A stretch of DNA of 64,000 nucleotides from Nocardia concava NBRC 100430 (GCF_000308815.1 NZ_BAFX01000123.1:48406-112405); one strand, 5' to 3'; numbered from the stretch's first letter, positions 17,981 to 26,685 are shown. Made by a program: numbers and translations. The notes: a model not told the origin generated them from the letters alone.

Positions 17981-19897
17981 ATGCCGAACGAACCGCTTGT
18001 GCTGCCGCCCGATGACTGGTCCGAGTGGCTGTCTGGTTACGTCCAGGACCGGTTGGATTCCGCGGCAGCGATATTGGAGCGGCTCCGGGCGGGGGACGGT
18101 TCCGGCACGATAGGCGTGCTCGACCTGTGGAACGACGCCGATATCGCATTGAACGGCGCGCGTTCCGCCGCCGGGCTGTTCGCTGAGGTCCACACCGATC
18201 CCGAGGTGCGCAAGCTCGGCGACGAACTGGTGCAGCGGATCGACCGGGCCCGCACCGATCGCGAACTCGACCGCACGCTCTACGACATCGTCGCCGCGAC
18301 GTCCCCGGCCGGGCTGGACGCGGCGGCCGCACGCATGCGCGAGCATGTGCTGCGCGACTTCCGGCGCAGCGGTGTGGATCGCGACGACGACACCCGGGCG
18401 CGGCTGCGGGAGATCTCCGAACGGCTCGTCGTGCTGGAGCAGGATTTCGGCCGGACCATCCGCGAGGACGTCCGCACGGTCCGGCTCGCGCCCGAGCAGC
18501 TCGACGGGATGCCCGACGACTTCATCGCCGCGCACCCGCCCGCCGCGGACGGATCGGTCACGGTCACCACCGATTACCCCGACTACCTCCCGTTCCGGAC
18601 CTACGCCCGCGACGCCGAGGCGCGCCGCCTGCTGACGCTCGAATTCGAGAGTCGCGGATGGCCGGCCAACAGCGCTGTGCTGCAGGAGATGCTCGAGCTG
18701 CGCGATGAGAAGGCGCGGCTGCTCGGTTTCGGCGGCTGGCCCGACTACGACGCCGATGTCAAGATGATCGGAAACGGCGCGGCCATCGCCGATTTCATCG
18801 AGGAGGTCGCGGCGGCGGCCGATGCGGCGGGTCGGCGCGATCTCGACCTGCTGCTCGCGCGTCGCCGCAAGGACGAGCCCGGCGCCACCGCGATCGACCG
18901 TTCCGAGAGCGCCTACTACACCGAGCTGATCCGCGGCGAACAGTACGACGTGGACGCGCGGGAAGTGCGCCGGTACTTCGCCTTCGACCGGGTCCGGGCC
19001 GGGCTGCTCGAGGTCACCGGCCGCCTGTTCGGCCTGGAATACCGCCCGGTCGAGGTGCCGCGCTGGCACGACGACGTCACCGCCTACGACGTCTACTCCG
19101 AGAACGAGCACCTCGGCCGGATCTACCTCGATCTGCATCCGCGCGACGGAAAGTACAAGCACGCAGCACAATTCGACCTGGTCGCGGGAGTCACCGACCG
19201 CCTGCTGCCCGAGGGCGTGCTGGTCTGCAACTTCTCCCGCGGCCTGATGGAGCACCGCGAAGTCGTCACGCTCTTCCACGAATTCGGGCATCTGCTGCAC
19301 CATGTACTCGGCGGCCGGCAGCGCTGGGCGCGGTTCTCCGGTGTCGCCACCGAATGGGATTTCGTCGAGGCGCCCTCCCAGATGCTGGAGGAATGGGCCT
19401 GGGACGCAACCATTCTGGGGACCTTCGCGGTCGACGAGACCGGCGCGGTCATTCCACCCGAACTGGTGGAGCGCATGCGGGCGGCGCGCCGGTTCGGCGA
19501 GGGGATCTCGGTCCTCACCCAGGTCGGCTACTCCGAGATCTCCTACCGGCTGCACCGCGACCGACCCGCCGACCACGACGCCGCGGTCTTCACCGCCATG
19601 GACCGCTACAGCCCGATCGCCACCCTGCCCGGAACCCACTTCCAGACCTCGTTCGGTCATCTCGCGGGCTACACCTCCGCGTACTACACCTATGTTTGGA
19701 GCCTGGTCATCGCGAAGGACCTGTTCTCCGCGTTCGACCCCGCCGACCTGTTCGATCCCGCTGTCGCGCAACGCTATCGGGATCGCATCCTGGCCCCCGG
19801 CGGCTCCCGCGACGCGGCCGATCTGGTGGCGGATTTCCTGGGCCGCCCGTTCACCTCCGACGCCTTCACCGCATCGCTCGAGCAACCGCCCGTGTAG
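17981..19897 (+). CDS. M3-family zinc oligopeptidase
   Basis: Cytoplasmic thimet-oligopeptidase-like metallopeptidase of 638 residues that would degrade short peptides. The zinc motif HEFGHLLHH is near residue 430 and the third ligand Glu is in FVEAPSQMLEEWAWD about 30 residues later. The substrate-binding segment YTSAYYTYVWSLVIAKDLFS near the C terminus is typical of M3A enzymes. Size is usual (about 600-700). The ATG at 17981 has only a weak GGGAG directly before it, so the exact start is uncertain. It ends at a strong hairpin shared with the convergent secreted-protein gene. Confidence 0.94.
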   Translation: MPNEPLVLPPDDWSEWLSGYVQDRLDSAAAILERLRAGDGSGTIGVLDLWNDADIALNGARSAAGLFAEVHTDPEVRKLGDELVQRIDRARTDRELDRTLYDIVAATSPAGLDAAAARMREHVLRDFRRSGVDRDDDTRARLREISERLVVLEQDFGRTIREDVRTVRLAPEQLDGMPDDFIAAHPPAADGSVTVTTDYPDYLPFRTYARDAEARRLLTLEFESRGWPANSAVLQEMLELRDEKARLLGFGGWPDYDADVKMIGNGAAIADFIEEVAAAADAAGRRDLDLLLARRRKDEPGATAIDRSESAYYTELIRGEQYDVDAREVRRYFAFDRVRAGLLEVTGRLFGLEYRPVEVPRWHDDVTAYDVYSENEHLGRIYLDLHPRDGKYKHAAQFDLVAGVTDRLLPEGVLVCNFSRGLMEHREVVTLFHEFGHLLHHVLGGRQRWARFSGVATEWDFVEAPSQMLEEWAWDATILGTFAVDETGAVIPPELVERMRAARRFGEGISVLTQVGYSEISYRLHRDRPADHDAAVFTAMDRYSPIATLPGTHFQTSFGHLAGYTSAYYTYVWSLVIAKDLFSAFDPADLFDPAVAQRYRDRILAPGGSRDAADLVADFLGRPFTSDAFTASLEQPPV

Positions 19898-19913
19898 CGA
19901 GCCGGACGTGACG

Positions 19914-19943
19914 AAGGAGCGCACCCCATGGGTGCGCTCCTTT
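19914..19943. terminator. bidirectional hairpin terminator between convergent genes
   Basis: A perfect 13-bp stem AAGGAGCGCACCC (19914-19926) and its complement (19930-19942) with a 3-base loop CAT, followed by T residues on the plus strand and preceded by A residues for the minus strand. It sits between the peptidase stop and the convergent secreted-protein stop. Confidence 0.85.
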
Positions 19944-19979
19944 CCGGTTCGGGCAGAGGAATTTTCGGGGCAGCGGGAT

Positions 19980-20360
19980 TCAGTCGATCTTGACGCTCAT
20001 GCCGTAGTCGATGGTGGCGTGGCTGGGCGAGGTGACCTTCAGCTGGTAGGAACCGTTGACCGGCAGCACGACCCGCGACCACTGCCGCTGGTAGGACAGG
20101 GTCCCGGTGGGCCCGGTGATGGTGACGACCGCGTCCGACCAGTTCGGGCTCGCCTCGACGATCATGACCTGACCGCCGCGGGCGTCGACCTGGTAGGTGT
20201 CGTGGCCGAAGCCCTGCACATGGCCGCTCACGTACCCGTTGTCGGTGCCGTAGGCGAAGTAGATCTGCTGGACGTTGTCGGCGGAGGCGGACCCGGCGCC
20301 GAGGATGGTGGCGGTCGACGCGGCGGCGAGAACGGCGGCGGCGAGGAATTTCTTCTGCAT
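19980..20360 (-). CDS. small secreted protein of unknown function
   Basis: A 126-residue precursor with a clear Sec signal peptide (MQKK, hydrophobic LAAAVLAAASTATIL, cleavage near SASA-DN), leaving about 98 mature residues without cysteines. The mature part is rich in Tyr, Gly and Val with alternating strands (VQQIYFAYGTDNGYVSGHV, WSRVVLPVNGSYQLKV), suggesting a small beta-sandwich. I do not recognise a named family. It converges on the M3 peptidase and lies 76 bp downstream of the Stealth gene on the same strand. Extracellular location is inferred from the signal peptide only. Confidence 0.8.
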   Translation of the reverse strand: MQKKFLAAAVLAAASTATILGAGSASADNVQQIYFAYGTDNGYVSGHVQGFGHDTYQVDARGGQVMIVEASPNWSDAVVTITGPTGTLSYQRQWSRVVLPVNGSYQLKVTSPSHATIDYGMSVKID

Positions 20361-20436
20361 GCGCCAAGAGTCGGTCCCGCCGCCAATCGGATTCCAACGG
20401 CGGACTATCGGCCCACGCCACCGCCCGTTCCCACCG

Positions 20437-21870
20437 TCAGGCCGCGCCGGATTCGAATGCCGTCATGGTTCCCGCGATCGTCTCCGGCTTCTCCCAGGGC
20501 GCCGGTTCCGGGAAGTAGGTTTCCAGGAATTCCGAGACGGCTCGGACCCGTTCGGCCTCCGGGACCTCCGGGAAGCTGCCGTCGTTGAGGCAGAAGAAAT
20601 CCACATTGCGCCGCTTGGCCAGACCCTCGAGCAGGGCCAGGCCCGTGTACGAGGTGGTGTCCACGTACCGCATCTTGGCGGCCTCCTGCGGGACCGCGCG
20701 GCCGGTGAGCAGGGCGTAGTAGTGGTAGAGCGAATTGGTGACCGAGATGTCGGTGGCGGCGCGGAAGCGGCTGGCGCGGGTGCGGGCGAAGTCCTCGGCG
20801 AAGACCTCCTCCATCTCCAGGAGCACGCTGCGGCGCAAGGGAACCGGGGTGTGCTCGAGGTGACGCGTGATGACGTGGCCGAAGCGCTGGGTCAGCAGCG
20901 CGCGGTTCACGCGGGCGGCGTTCTCGAAGCCGCTGCGACGTTCATTGTTGGCGCCGGGGCCGATTCGGGTGCCCGCCTCGATGTAGCGGCTGATGCCCGC
21001 GGGCGTGAAGAACATGGACGGCCGCACGGGGCGGGCGAAGAACATGTCGTCGTTGGAGTAGAGGAAATGCTCCGACAGTCCCTCGATGTGCTGCAACTGG
21101 CATTCCACCGCATGGGAATTGAAGATCGGCAGCGCGCTGATATCCGAGAAGTGGTCCACCGCACGGACAATGGTGACCTTCGGATCGTCGGCCAGCCAGT
21201 CCGGGACACGGGAATCGGTGGCGATGAAGATGCGGCGGATCCACGGCGCGTTCTTGTGCACCGAGCGCAGGGCGTAACGCAGTTCGTCGATCTGGCGGAT
21301 GCGGGCATCGGCCTCGTCGCCCTCGCCGACCACCACCTGCGCCATCATTCCCGCACGGCGGGCGCGGAATTCGGGATCGCTGCCGTCCACCCAGGAGAAC
21401 ACCAGGTCGATGTCGAAGGGGACATCGGTGGCGTGCGGGGTGAACATGCCGGCCAGGGTGGGCCAGCTGGCGTCGTAGAGCAGCACGGTGGTGGGTTCCA
21501 CGTCGGCGACGTCGAAGACCATGCGGGTCAAGGCATTCGGGCGCGGGCATTCGACGGTGTCGCCGTGGTACTCCCACAGTTCGACCTCGACGTGATGGGC
21601 CGGATCCAGGTCGCGGCCGAGCCGGAAGACATTGTGCTGCTTCTCATTGCAGGAGAATCCGGCGACGACGGCGGCCCCGAGGACCCGTCGCAGCGCGGCC
21701 CGATGACCGCTGTCCACTGCCAATATCAGCCGATGGGCGGCGTCGCGGACCAGCAGATAGGGGACATCGGCCAGCGACAGTTCGGCCCGCAGGTAGCGCA
21801 GGTCCTCTATCACCGCATTCGATACCACCAGATTCGCCACGGTCCCCCGTCCCACCAACTCGTCCACCAT
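20437..21870 (-). CDS. Stealth-family sugar-phosphate transferase
   Basis: About 477 residues with the four conserved Stealth regions. CR1 is DLVFSWVDGSDPEFRA; CR2 covers QIDELRYALRSVHKNAPWIR, IFIATDSRVPDWL and LYSNDDMFFARPV; CR3 includes RFGHVITRHLEHTPVPLRR and TNSLYHYYALLTGRA; CR4 is DFFCLNDGSF. Stealth proteins transfer hexose-1-phosphate in capsular or cell-surface phosphoglycan synthesis and are found in capsule and pathogen loci. About 140 N-terminal residues before CR1 have no recognised function. ATG 21870 follows GGAG at 6 bases; a longer start at 21915 lies within the 17-bp repeats and is less likely. There are no other glycan genes beside it. Confidence 0.88.
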   Translation of the reverse strand: MVDELVGRGTVANLVVSNAVIEDLRYLRAELSLADVPYLLVRDAAHRLILAVDSGHRAALRRVLGAAVVAGFSCNEKQHNVFRLGRDLDPAHHVEVELWEYHGDTVECPRPNALTRMVFDVADVEPTTVLLYDASWPTLAGMFTPHATDVPFDIDLVFSWVDGSDPEFRARRAGMMAQVVVGEGDEADARIRQIDELRYALRSVHKNAPWIRRIFIATDSRVPDWLADDPKVTIVRAVDHFSDISALPIFNSHAVECQLQHIEGLSEHFLYSNDDMFFARPVRPSMFFTPAGISRYIEAGTRIGPGANNERRSGFENAARVNRALLTQRFGHVITRHLEHTPVPLRRSVLLEMEEVFAEDFARTRASRFRAATDISVTNSLYHYYALLTGRAVPQEAAKMRYVDTTSYTGLALLEGLAKRRNVDFFCLNDGSFPEVPEAERVRAVSEFLETYFPEPAPWEKPETIAGTMTAFESGAA

Positions 21871-21890
21871 CACGGTCTCCACTCTCTTCG

Positions 21891-21941
21891 CACTGCACTT
21901 CAAGACGCGCTGCACTTCGTGATGCGCTGCACCTCACGTCC
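21891..21941. repeat. three tandem 17-bp repeats upstream of the Stealth gene
   Basis: Units at 21891-21907, 21908-21924 and 21925-21941 share the core C-G/A-CTGCAC-T/C-TC. They lie 21-71 bp upstream of the chosen Stealth start on the promoter side. The 17-bp period would place binding sites on different faces of the helix, so slippage or coding origin is also possible. Confidence 0.55.
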
Positions 21942-22384
21942 GATCCCCTCGCGGAGGCACGGCGTCGACGCCGGCCCGGATGTTCTCCGAGCCGGCCCGC
22001 GCCGTGAATCCGGTTGAAAAACTTCTGCGTTCGTCGACGCCACCGCGCGCATCGTCAGAAGATGCCGTGCCGGGCGGACGAGCTTCACCGGGCGGTCATC
22101 GGCCGGTTACTCGCATGACCTCGTTCAGTCGAGGGACTGTAACGAATGATGCAGCCGTTATCGCTTCTCGTCAATCCGTTCCCCCGCAGGTCCGCGTATG
22201 TTTTCACAGTCGTTACCGACAAACCGGTCAGGTTGTACGGGCCGCGGGCCCGTTTCGGAGGCCAGCGGGCCAGCGCGGCAACGGCATACACTTGCGACAG
22301 CACAGTCCAGCCCGCTGTGCGGGAGTCAATGGTGAGGTGACGCGGATGGTAGCCGAAGCGCGGGAACGTCAGGAGCCCTCGACA
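21942..22384. other. non-coding divergent promoter region
   Basis: No credible gene is seen between the Stealth repeats and the flavin-fold gene. It holds the promoters of both divergent genes. The one clear structure is a hairpin ACGGGCC-GCG-GGCCCGT at 22237-22253 followed by TTTC, which could end a short leader transcript or be chance in GC-rich DNA. Codon bias in all six frames is poor compared with the neighbours. Confidence 0.5.
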
Positions 22385-22855
22385 ATGGCAGAGCCCGATG
22401 ACCACTCGACAGCGCAAGACCACCCCGAATTGGACGCCCTACCCGACTGGCCGCTCGACACCATCGCCGTGCTGGTGACCACCGATCCGGCACCGCACGC
22501 GATTCCGGTCTCGTGGCCGGTGCGCGCCGGAGACCGTCGAATCCTGCTCAGCCTCAAGTCCGATCGCGGTTCGCTGGCGCGGCTGCGGGAGCGGCCCGAG
22601 GTGGCGCTGCTGATCCTGGGCGGCGGCAATGTCGCGCTGTGCGCGCGGGGCGCAGCGCGGGTGATCGCCGATCCGCTGCCGGGCGCCGACGATTATGTCG
22701 CGGTGGAATTGAACGTCGCGGCGATCGACGATCACCGGCAGTCCGCGTTCGCGGTGGCCTCGGGAATTCAACGCACCGTCCTCGACGACACCGAACTACG
22801 CTATCTGGAGAAACGGGTCGCCGTACTCAAAGCCATGGCGGCCGATCAGAACTGA
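22385..22855 (+). CDS. FMN-binding split-barrel (PPOX-like) protein
   Basis: A 156-residue protein of the pyridoxamine-phosphate-oxidase-like split barrel. Typical segments are IAVLVTTDPAPHAIPVSWPV, RRILLSLKSDRGSLARLRE, RPEVALLILGG and LCARGAARVIADPL, matching the strands and helix that hold FMN or F420 in the family. A longer open frame exists upstream, but ATG 22385 has AGGAG 9 bases before it. Members act as flavin/deazaflavin-dependent reductases or as haem- or flavin-binding proteins, and the cofactor is not decidable here. It lies 17 bp upstream of terD and is probably co-transcribed. Confidence 0.82.
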   Translation: MAEPDDHSTAQDHPELDALPDWPLDTIAVLVTTDPAPHAIPVSWPVRAGDRRILLSLKSDRGSLARLRERPEVALLILGGGNVALCARGAARVIADPLPGADDYVAVELNVAAIDDHRQSAFAVASGIQRTVLDDTELRYLEKRVAVLKAMAADQN

Positions 22856-22872
22856 GTATCGAAGGAGACCGC

Positions 22873-23448
22873 GTGTCTGTCAGCTTGGCCAAGGGCGGAA
22901 ACGTTTCGCTGTCCAAACAAGCCCCGAATCTGACCAAGGTCTCGGTGGCGCTGGGCTGGGACGTGCGCACCACCACCGGCGCCGATTACGACCTCGACGC
23001 CAGCGCGCTGGCCTGCGGATCCAACCAGCGTGTGCTGTCCGACGCGCACTTCATCTTCTACAACAACCTGCGCTCCCCCGAGGGCACCATCGAGCACACC
23101 GGTGACAACCTCACCGGTGCGGGCGACGGGGACGACGAGGTGATCAATGTCGACCTGGCCGCCATGCCGCCGACCATCACCAATATCTTCTTCCCCGTCT
23201 CCATTCACGAGGCCGATGTCCGCCGCCAGTCCTTCGGTCAGGTCCGCAACGCCTACATCCGCGTGATCGACGCGGCCACCGGCTCCGAACTGGCCCGCTT
23301 CGACCTCACCGAGGACGCCTCCACCGAAACCGCCATGGTCTTCGGCGAGCTCTACCGCCACGGCCCGGAATGGAAGTTCCGCGCCATCGGCCAGGGCTAC
23401 GCCTCCGGCCTGGCCGGCATCGCCCGCGACTACGGCGTGAACGTGTGA
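22873..23448 (+). CDS. terD: TerD-family stress protein
   Basis: A 191-residue TerD-domain protein, the family length. Signatures are VSLSKQAPNLTKVSVALGWD, the calcium-binding DYDLDASAL, FIFYNNLRSPEGTIEHTGDN, GDDEVINVDLAAM, and GELYRHGPEWKFRAIGQGY near the C terminus. TerD proteins bind Ca2+ and belong to tellurite/stress response and phage-inhibition systems. No other ter genes (terA/B/C) are present, so a solitary general-stress role is likely. GTG 22873 follows GAAGGAG. Its TGA overlaps the start of the next, frameshifted gene. Confidence 0.93.
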   Translation: MSVSLAKGGNVSLSKQAPNLTKVSVALGWDVRTTTGADYDLDASALACGSNQRVLSDAHFIFYNNLRSPEGTIEHTGDNLTGAGDGDDEVINVDLAAMPPTITNIFFPVSIHEADVRRQSFGQVRNAYIRVIDAATGSELARFDLTEDASTETAMVFGELYRHGPEWKFRAIGQGYASGLAGIARDYGVNV

Positions 23449-23742
23449 TCGTCGCCTTCTCGGTCACCCCCGCTCGGCGTCGGCGCGGACGTCGGCCGCG
23501 CCGTCGCCGAAGCGGTCCGCATCGTCCGAGCCAGCGGCCTCCCCAACGAAACCAACGCCATGTTCACCACTCTCGAGGGTGAATGGGACGAGGTCATGGC
23601 CGTCGTCAAACAGGCCACCGACGCCATCCTCGCCGTGGCCCCGCGCTGCAGCCTCGTCCTCAAGGCCGACATCCGCCCGGGCGTCACCGACGCGATGAAG
23701 TCCAAGGTCGAATCCGTGGAGCGCTACCTCGCGGAGGAGTAG
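23445..23742 (+). pseudogene. MTH1187/YqgV thiamine-binding-family gene, frameshifted
   Basis: The GTG at 23445 overlaps the terD stop (GTGA) and encodes MIVAFSVTP, then the frame is lost. The family sequence resumes one base later as LGVGADVGRAVAEAVRIVRA and continues to LAEE before the TAG at 23740. The break falls in a run of five C residues (23467-23471, ACCCCCG); with four, the gene would encode one intact protein of about 98 residues. MTH1187-family proteins are small tetrameric binders of thiamine-like ligands. Either this is a real +1 frameshift, a sequencing error in a homopolymer, or a rare programmed shift. A 60-codon frame from ATG 23560 remains open. Confidence 0.8.
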
Positions 23743-23747
23743 CGACC

Positions 23748-24896
23748 ATCACGCTGTTCCGGACACCTACCCTGACCGCAGCCGACACCCGTGTCCTTGC
23801 CGATGTGGATCGGATGCGAACTGAACTGCGTCATCGGCTTCGGTTGAATTCCGACAAATGGGTACAGCGGCTACGCGAGTTCCTCGTTGCGGACTCGATT
23901 GCCGCATCGAACTCGATCGAGGGTTTCAACGTCCCCACCGTCGACGTGGCCGACCTGATCGCAGGCGACCGAGACGTCGACACTCCCGACGAGAACAAGG
24001 ACGAGACACTCGCCTACTCCCAGATGATGGGCTACATCCGACTGTGTGGCGACGACCGCAGCTTCAGCTACGACAACAGCGTTCTCAACGCATTGCACTG
24101 GATGCTGCAGGGACACCGGCACTCCGAGCGCCGCCCGGCCGGGCGGTGGCGGCGCGGCCCGGTCTACGTGACCGATACACGCGACCCGACCACCGTCGCG
24201 TACACCGCACCGGATGCCGGGCAGGTACCCGCCCTGATGGATGAGTTGATCGAGTGGCTGAACACCGATGACGAATCTCCTCCACTCGTCCGCGCGGCGA
24301 TGGCACATCTGCACCTCGTCTGCGTTCACCCCTGGGCGGACGGCAACGGGCGCATGTCCCGATCCCTGCAAACACTGCTGATCGCGCGCGAAGGGGTTCT
24401 CGCACCTGAGTTTTCGTCGATCGAGGCGTGGCTCGGCAGGCCGGGCAACACGTGGGAGTACTACCAGGTGCTCAACCGCAAGGGCAGCACCTACCAGCCG
24501 GATCAGGATGTGTCCGAGTGGATTCGGTTCAACCTGACCGCTTATCACCAGCAGGCTCAAACCGTCCATGCGCGCTGGGTCCGCTCCGGCTCGGTGTGGG
24601 CGATGCTCGATGACTACGTCGCGGGGATCCGCCTCGATGAACGATTCGTCAGCGCACTGCATGACGTCGCGATGTCCGGCCGAGTCCGTCGCACCCGATA
24701 CGAGCAGGCCGAAGGGTTGAGTCTGCAGCAGGCGCAACGCGATCTACGCGATCTGGTGTCACTGGGCGTACTCGAGCCGGTCGGCAGAACCCGAGCCCGG
24801 TTCTACACCGCCGGATCGAATTTTCCGGCCCATGTCCTCGAGGTCGCCAGCACCCCAACCGTTCTCGACAATCCCTACAGGTCACGAGCTATTTAG
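23748..24896 (+). CDS. Fic-domain AMPylase, N-terminal inhibitory helix type
   Basis: About 382 residues. The autoinhibitory motif SNSIEG at 54-59 (pattern S/TxxxEG) precedes the Fic core, whose active site is HPWADGNGR at 194-202. A C-terminal winged-helix-like region follows (LQQAQRDLRDLVSLGVLEPV). Such class II Fic enzymes transfer AMP or another nucleotide to target hydroxyls, usually regulating a housekeeping protein. Family members start just before LFRTPTL, and GGAGGAG lies at 23733, so initiation should occur around 23745-23750, where the only in-frame candidate is ATC 23748. GTG 23805 or ATG 23814 would remove conserved residues. The start is therefore uncertain. It lies 5 bp after the frameshifted gene. 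Confidence 0.86.
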   Translation: MTLFRTPTLTAADTRVLADVDRMRTELRHRLRLNSDKWVQRLREFLVADSIAASNSIEGFNVPTVDVADLIAGDRDVDTPDENKDETLAYSQMMGYIRLCGDDRSFSYDNSVLNALHWMLQGHRHSERRPAGRWRRGPVYVTDTRDPTTVAYTAPDAGQVPALMDELIEWLNTDDESPPLVRAAMAHLHLVCVHPWADGNGRMSRSLQTLLIAREGVLAPEFSSIEAWLGRPGNTWEYYQVLNRKGSTYQPDQDVSEWIRFNLTAYHQQAQTVHARWVRSGSVWAMLDDYVAGIRLDERFVSALHDVAMSGRVRRTRYEQAEGLSLQQAQRDLRDLVSLGVLEPVGRTRARFYTAGSNFPAHVLEVASTPTVLDNPYRSRAI

Positions 24897-24915
24897 GCAG
24901 TAGACCCCGGGCCGG

Positions 24916-25890
24916 TCACGAGATGCGCTGGCGGAGCCAGGTGGGGATTTCGTCGCCGGCTCGGGGGTAGGTGGCCAGTTCGCGGCGGCATTCGTCCGGC
25001 TCGGGGATGGGGAGCCAGTCGGGGATCTCCTTGAAGGAGAGGGTGAATTCGGCTCGGGAGGAGTCGGCGCGGAGGAGGACCTGACCGGAGAGCCAGGTGC
25101 CGGTCATCTGGTCGTAGCAGACTTCCTTGAGGCGATTGAGGAGCATGAGGACCTCCTCGGAGGGCTGGAGGTCGTCGGCCTCGGGCTCGGTGGGTTCCAT
25201 TTGGATGCCGGCGTGGCCGTCGTCGCCGACCAGGGAGAACCAGAGGACCGCCAGGTGCCAGTCCACGGGTAGGGCGTCGGTGAGGGCGCTGACCAAGGCG
25301 CTTTCGACCATGTCGCGATCGGCGGAGCGGGGACTGCTGGGCGGCGGGTCGGCGGGTTCGTCGCCGGGTGCGCCGACCGCCAGATCGGGATGGTGCTCGC
25401 GCATGACCTCGACCACGGCGGGCACCGGGACGGGTAGGCGCTCGGGGACGATGTAGAGCGGGCGGTCGATGTTCTTGCGGGCGGCGGCATCGCCGAGAGC
25501 GTGGACGCGGTCGCGGAATTCGCCGGGATCGCGCAGCACCACCTCGGCGAATTTCTCCTCGCGGCCGCCCTTGCGCAGTCGTCCGATGCCCAGGCGCAGG
25601 CGCACGACTTCGCTCCACGCCACGTGCGGGTAGCCGCGGTAGGTGAAGCCGTGATCGGTGATCACCAGGGTGGGCTGCGGGCGGATCAGGTCGTCGAGCA
25701 TGGCGTACACCCCGAAACCGAACAACGCCATGGCGAATCCGCCCAGCACCCGCAGCACCACGTGTTCCTGACCGTCGAACACCACGAACCCGGGCAGCGC
25801 GGTCATCACGAGAAAGAAGACCAGCGCGCCGATCGCACCCGCTTTCGGCGGGTAGTACTCGGTGATCGATTCGCGCCCCGAAGCTTGCAC
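24916..25890 (-). CDS. membrane protein with PH-like domain and immunity-like C-terminal domain
   Basis: About 324 residues. Two hydrophobic helices at about 20-40 (IGALVFFLVMTALPGFVVF) and 48-66 are followed by strands LVITDHGFTYRG and HVAWSEVVRLRLG, resembling bacterial PH-like membrane proteins. A Pro/Asp-rich linker leads to a C-terminal domain of about 130 residues with LTDALPVDWHLAVLWFSLVG, MLLNRLKEVCYD, GTWLSGQVLLRADSS and EFTLSFKEIPDW, which has the layout of YezG/DUF600-type immunity proteins. No toxin is seen next to it. GTG 25890 or TTG 25896 could start it; neither ribosome site is strong. Function is unknown. Confidence 0.68.
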   Translation of the reverse strand: MQASGRESITEYYPPKAGAIGALVFFLVMTALPGFVVFDGQEHVVLRVLGGFAMALFGFGVYAMLDDLIRPQPTLVITDHGFTYRGYPHVAWSEVVRLRLGIGRLRKGGREEKFAEVVLRDPGEFRDRVHALGDAAARKNIDRPLYIVPERLPVPVPAVVEVMREHHPDLAVGAPGDEPADPPPSSPRSADRDMVESALVSALTDALPVDWHLAVLWFSLVGDDGHAGIQMEPTEPEADDLQPSEEVLMLLNRLKEVCYDQMTGTWLSGQVLLRADSSRAEFTLSFKEIPDWLPIPEPDECRRELATYPRAGDEIPTWLRQRIS

Positions 25891-25932
25891 CCCCAAGACG
25901 CTAGCCGAAACGAGCCGAAGGCAACACCGCCG

Positions 25933-26681
25933 TTATCGCCCGGCACCGGTTCCGCTATGCCAGTACGCGCGCCAGTCCGCCGCGTCCAGCGCCCGCCGCT
26001 CACCGCGCGCGAATTCGGCGGCGTCCTCGGCGGCGCGAATCCGACCGGCGAATTCGAGAGTGGCCTTCCGCAACCGTTCTTCGGCGCTGTCGGGCCCGCC
26101 GAGCCGCACGACACGCAGATCGTCCGGAATCAAATCCTCCGGTAAACCGGCCTTGATACCTCGTGAGCGAACCTTCTCCGCCAGTGCCAGCGCGGGCTGG
26201 GCCATCGCGATGCCGTCCAGGCAGGAGCGGCGCGCCTTCTCGGCGGATTTCCGCTCCTCCCAAGCCTTTTCCTGCGCCGCGATCTTGTCGGCCACCGCCG
26301 CGTCCGGATCGATGCCGTATTCGCCGGAGTCGCCGTGCCCGATCAGATGCGGGCTCCGGTGCACCAGCTTGGCCACCAGCGCCGCCGCCACCTCCCCGAC
26401 CGTGAATTCCCCTGCGGCCTCGGCGATCCGGGAGTGGAACAGCACCTGCAACAGCAGATCCCCCAGCTCCTCCTTGATCGTCTCCGCATCCTCGGCCTGA
26501 ATGGCATCGAGCAGCTCGTAGGTCTCCTCGAGCAGGTAGGGCCGCAGCGAATCGTGCGTCTGCGTGACCTCCCAGCCCCCGAAGCTCCACAGCCGATCCA
26601 TCACCTCGACCGCCTCGCCCAGCGCCTCGGTCATGCGCGCGGTATCCACCGCGGACTCGGTCGAGAGATCCTCACCGGATG

Positions 26682-26685
<4 letters not shown>
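25933..26685 (-). CDS. mazG: nucleoside triphosphate pyrophosphohydrolase MazG
   Basis: House-cleaning NTP pyrophosphatase of 250 residues, hydrolysing non-canonical or excess (d)NTPs to monophosphates. The Mg-binding helices are present: LLEETYELLDAIQAED and IKEELGDLLLQVLFHS, the EExxE...EExGD pattern. GGWEVTQTHDSLRPYL is the usual N-terminal segment before them. The C-terminal half has the single-domain mycobacterial arrangement (Rv1021-like), rather than two full MazG repeats as in E. coli. ATG 26685 overlaps the mfd TGA (ATGA), showing translational coupling. Confidence 0.93.

Noticed and set aside
17678..19924. A 748-codon minus-strand open frame
   Set aside because: Antisense to the M3 peptidase and the end of the phosphodiesterase; no domain and antisense-type composition.
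21891..21941. CRISPR array
   Set aside because: Repeats are contiguous 17-mers with no spacers and no cas genes nearby.
22085..22423. A 112-codon minus-strand frame in the gap before the flavin-fold gene
   Set aside because: Poor codon bias, no ribosome site, and overlap with the start of a well-supported gene.
22873..24896. A TerD-Fic defence island
   Set aside because: TerD and Fic are both seen as solitary genes in many actinobacteria; without terA/B/C or a toxin partner the link is only proximity.
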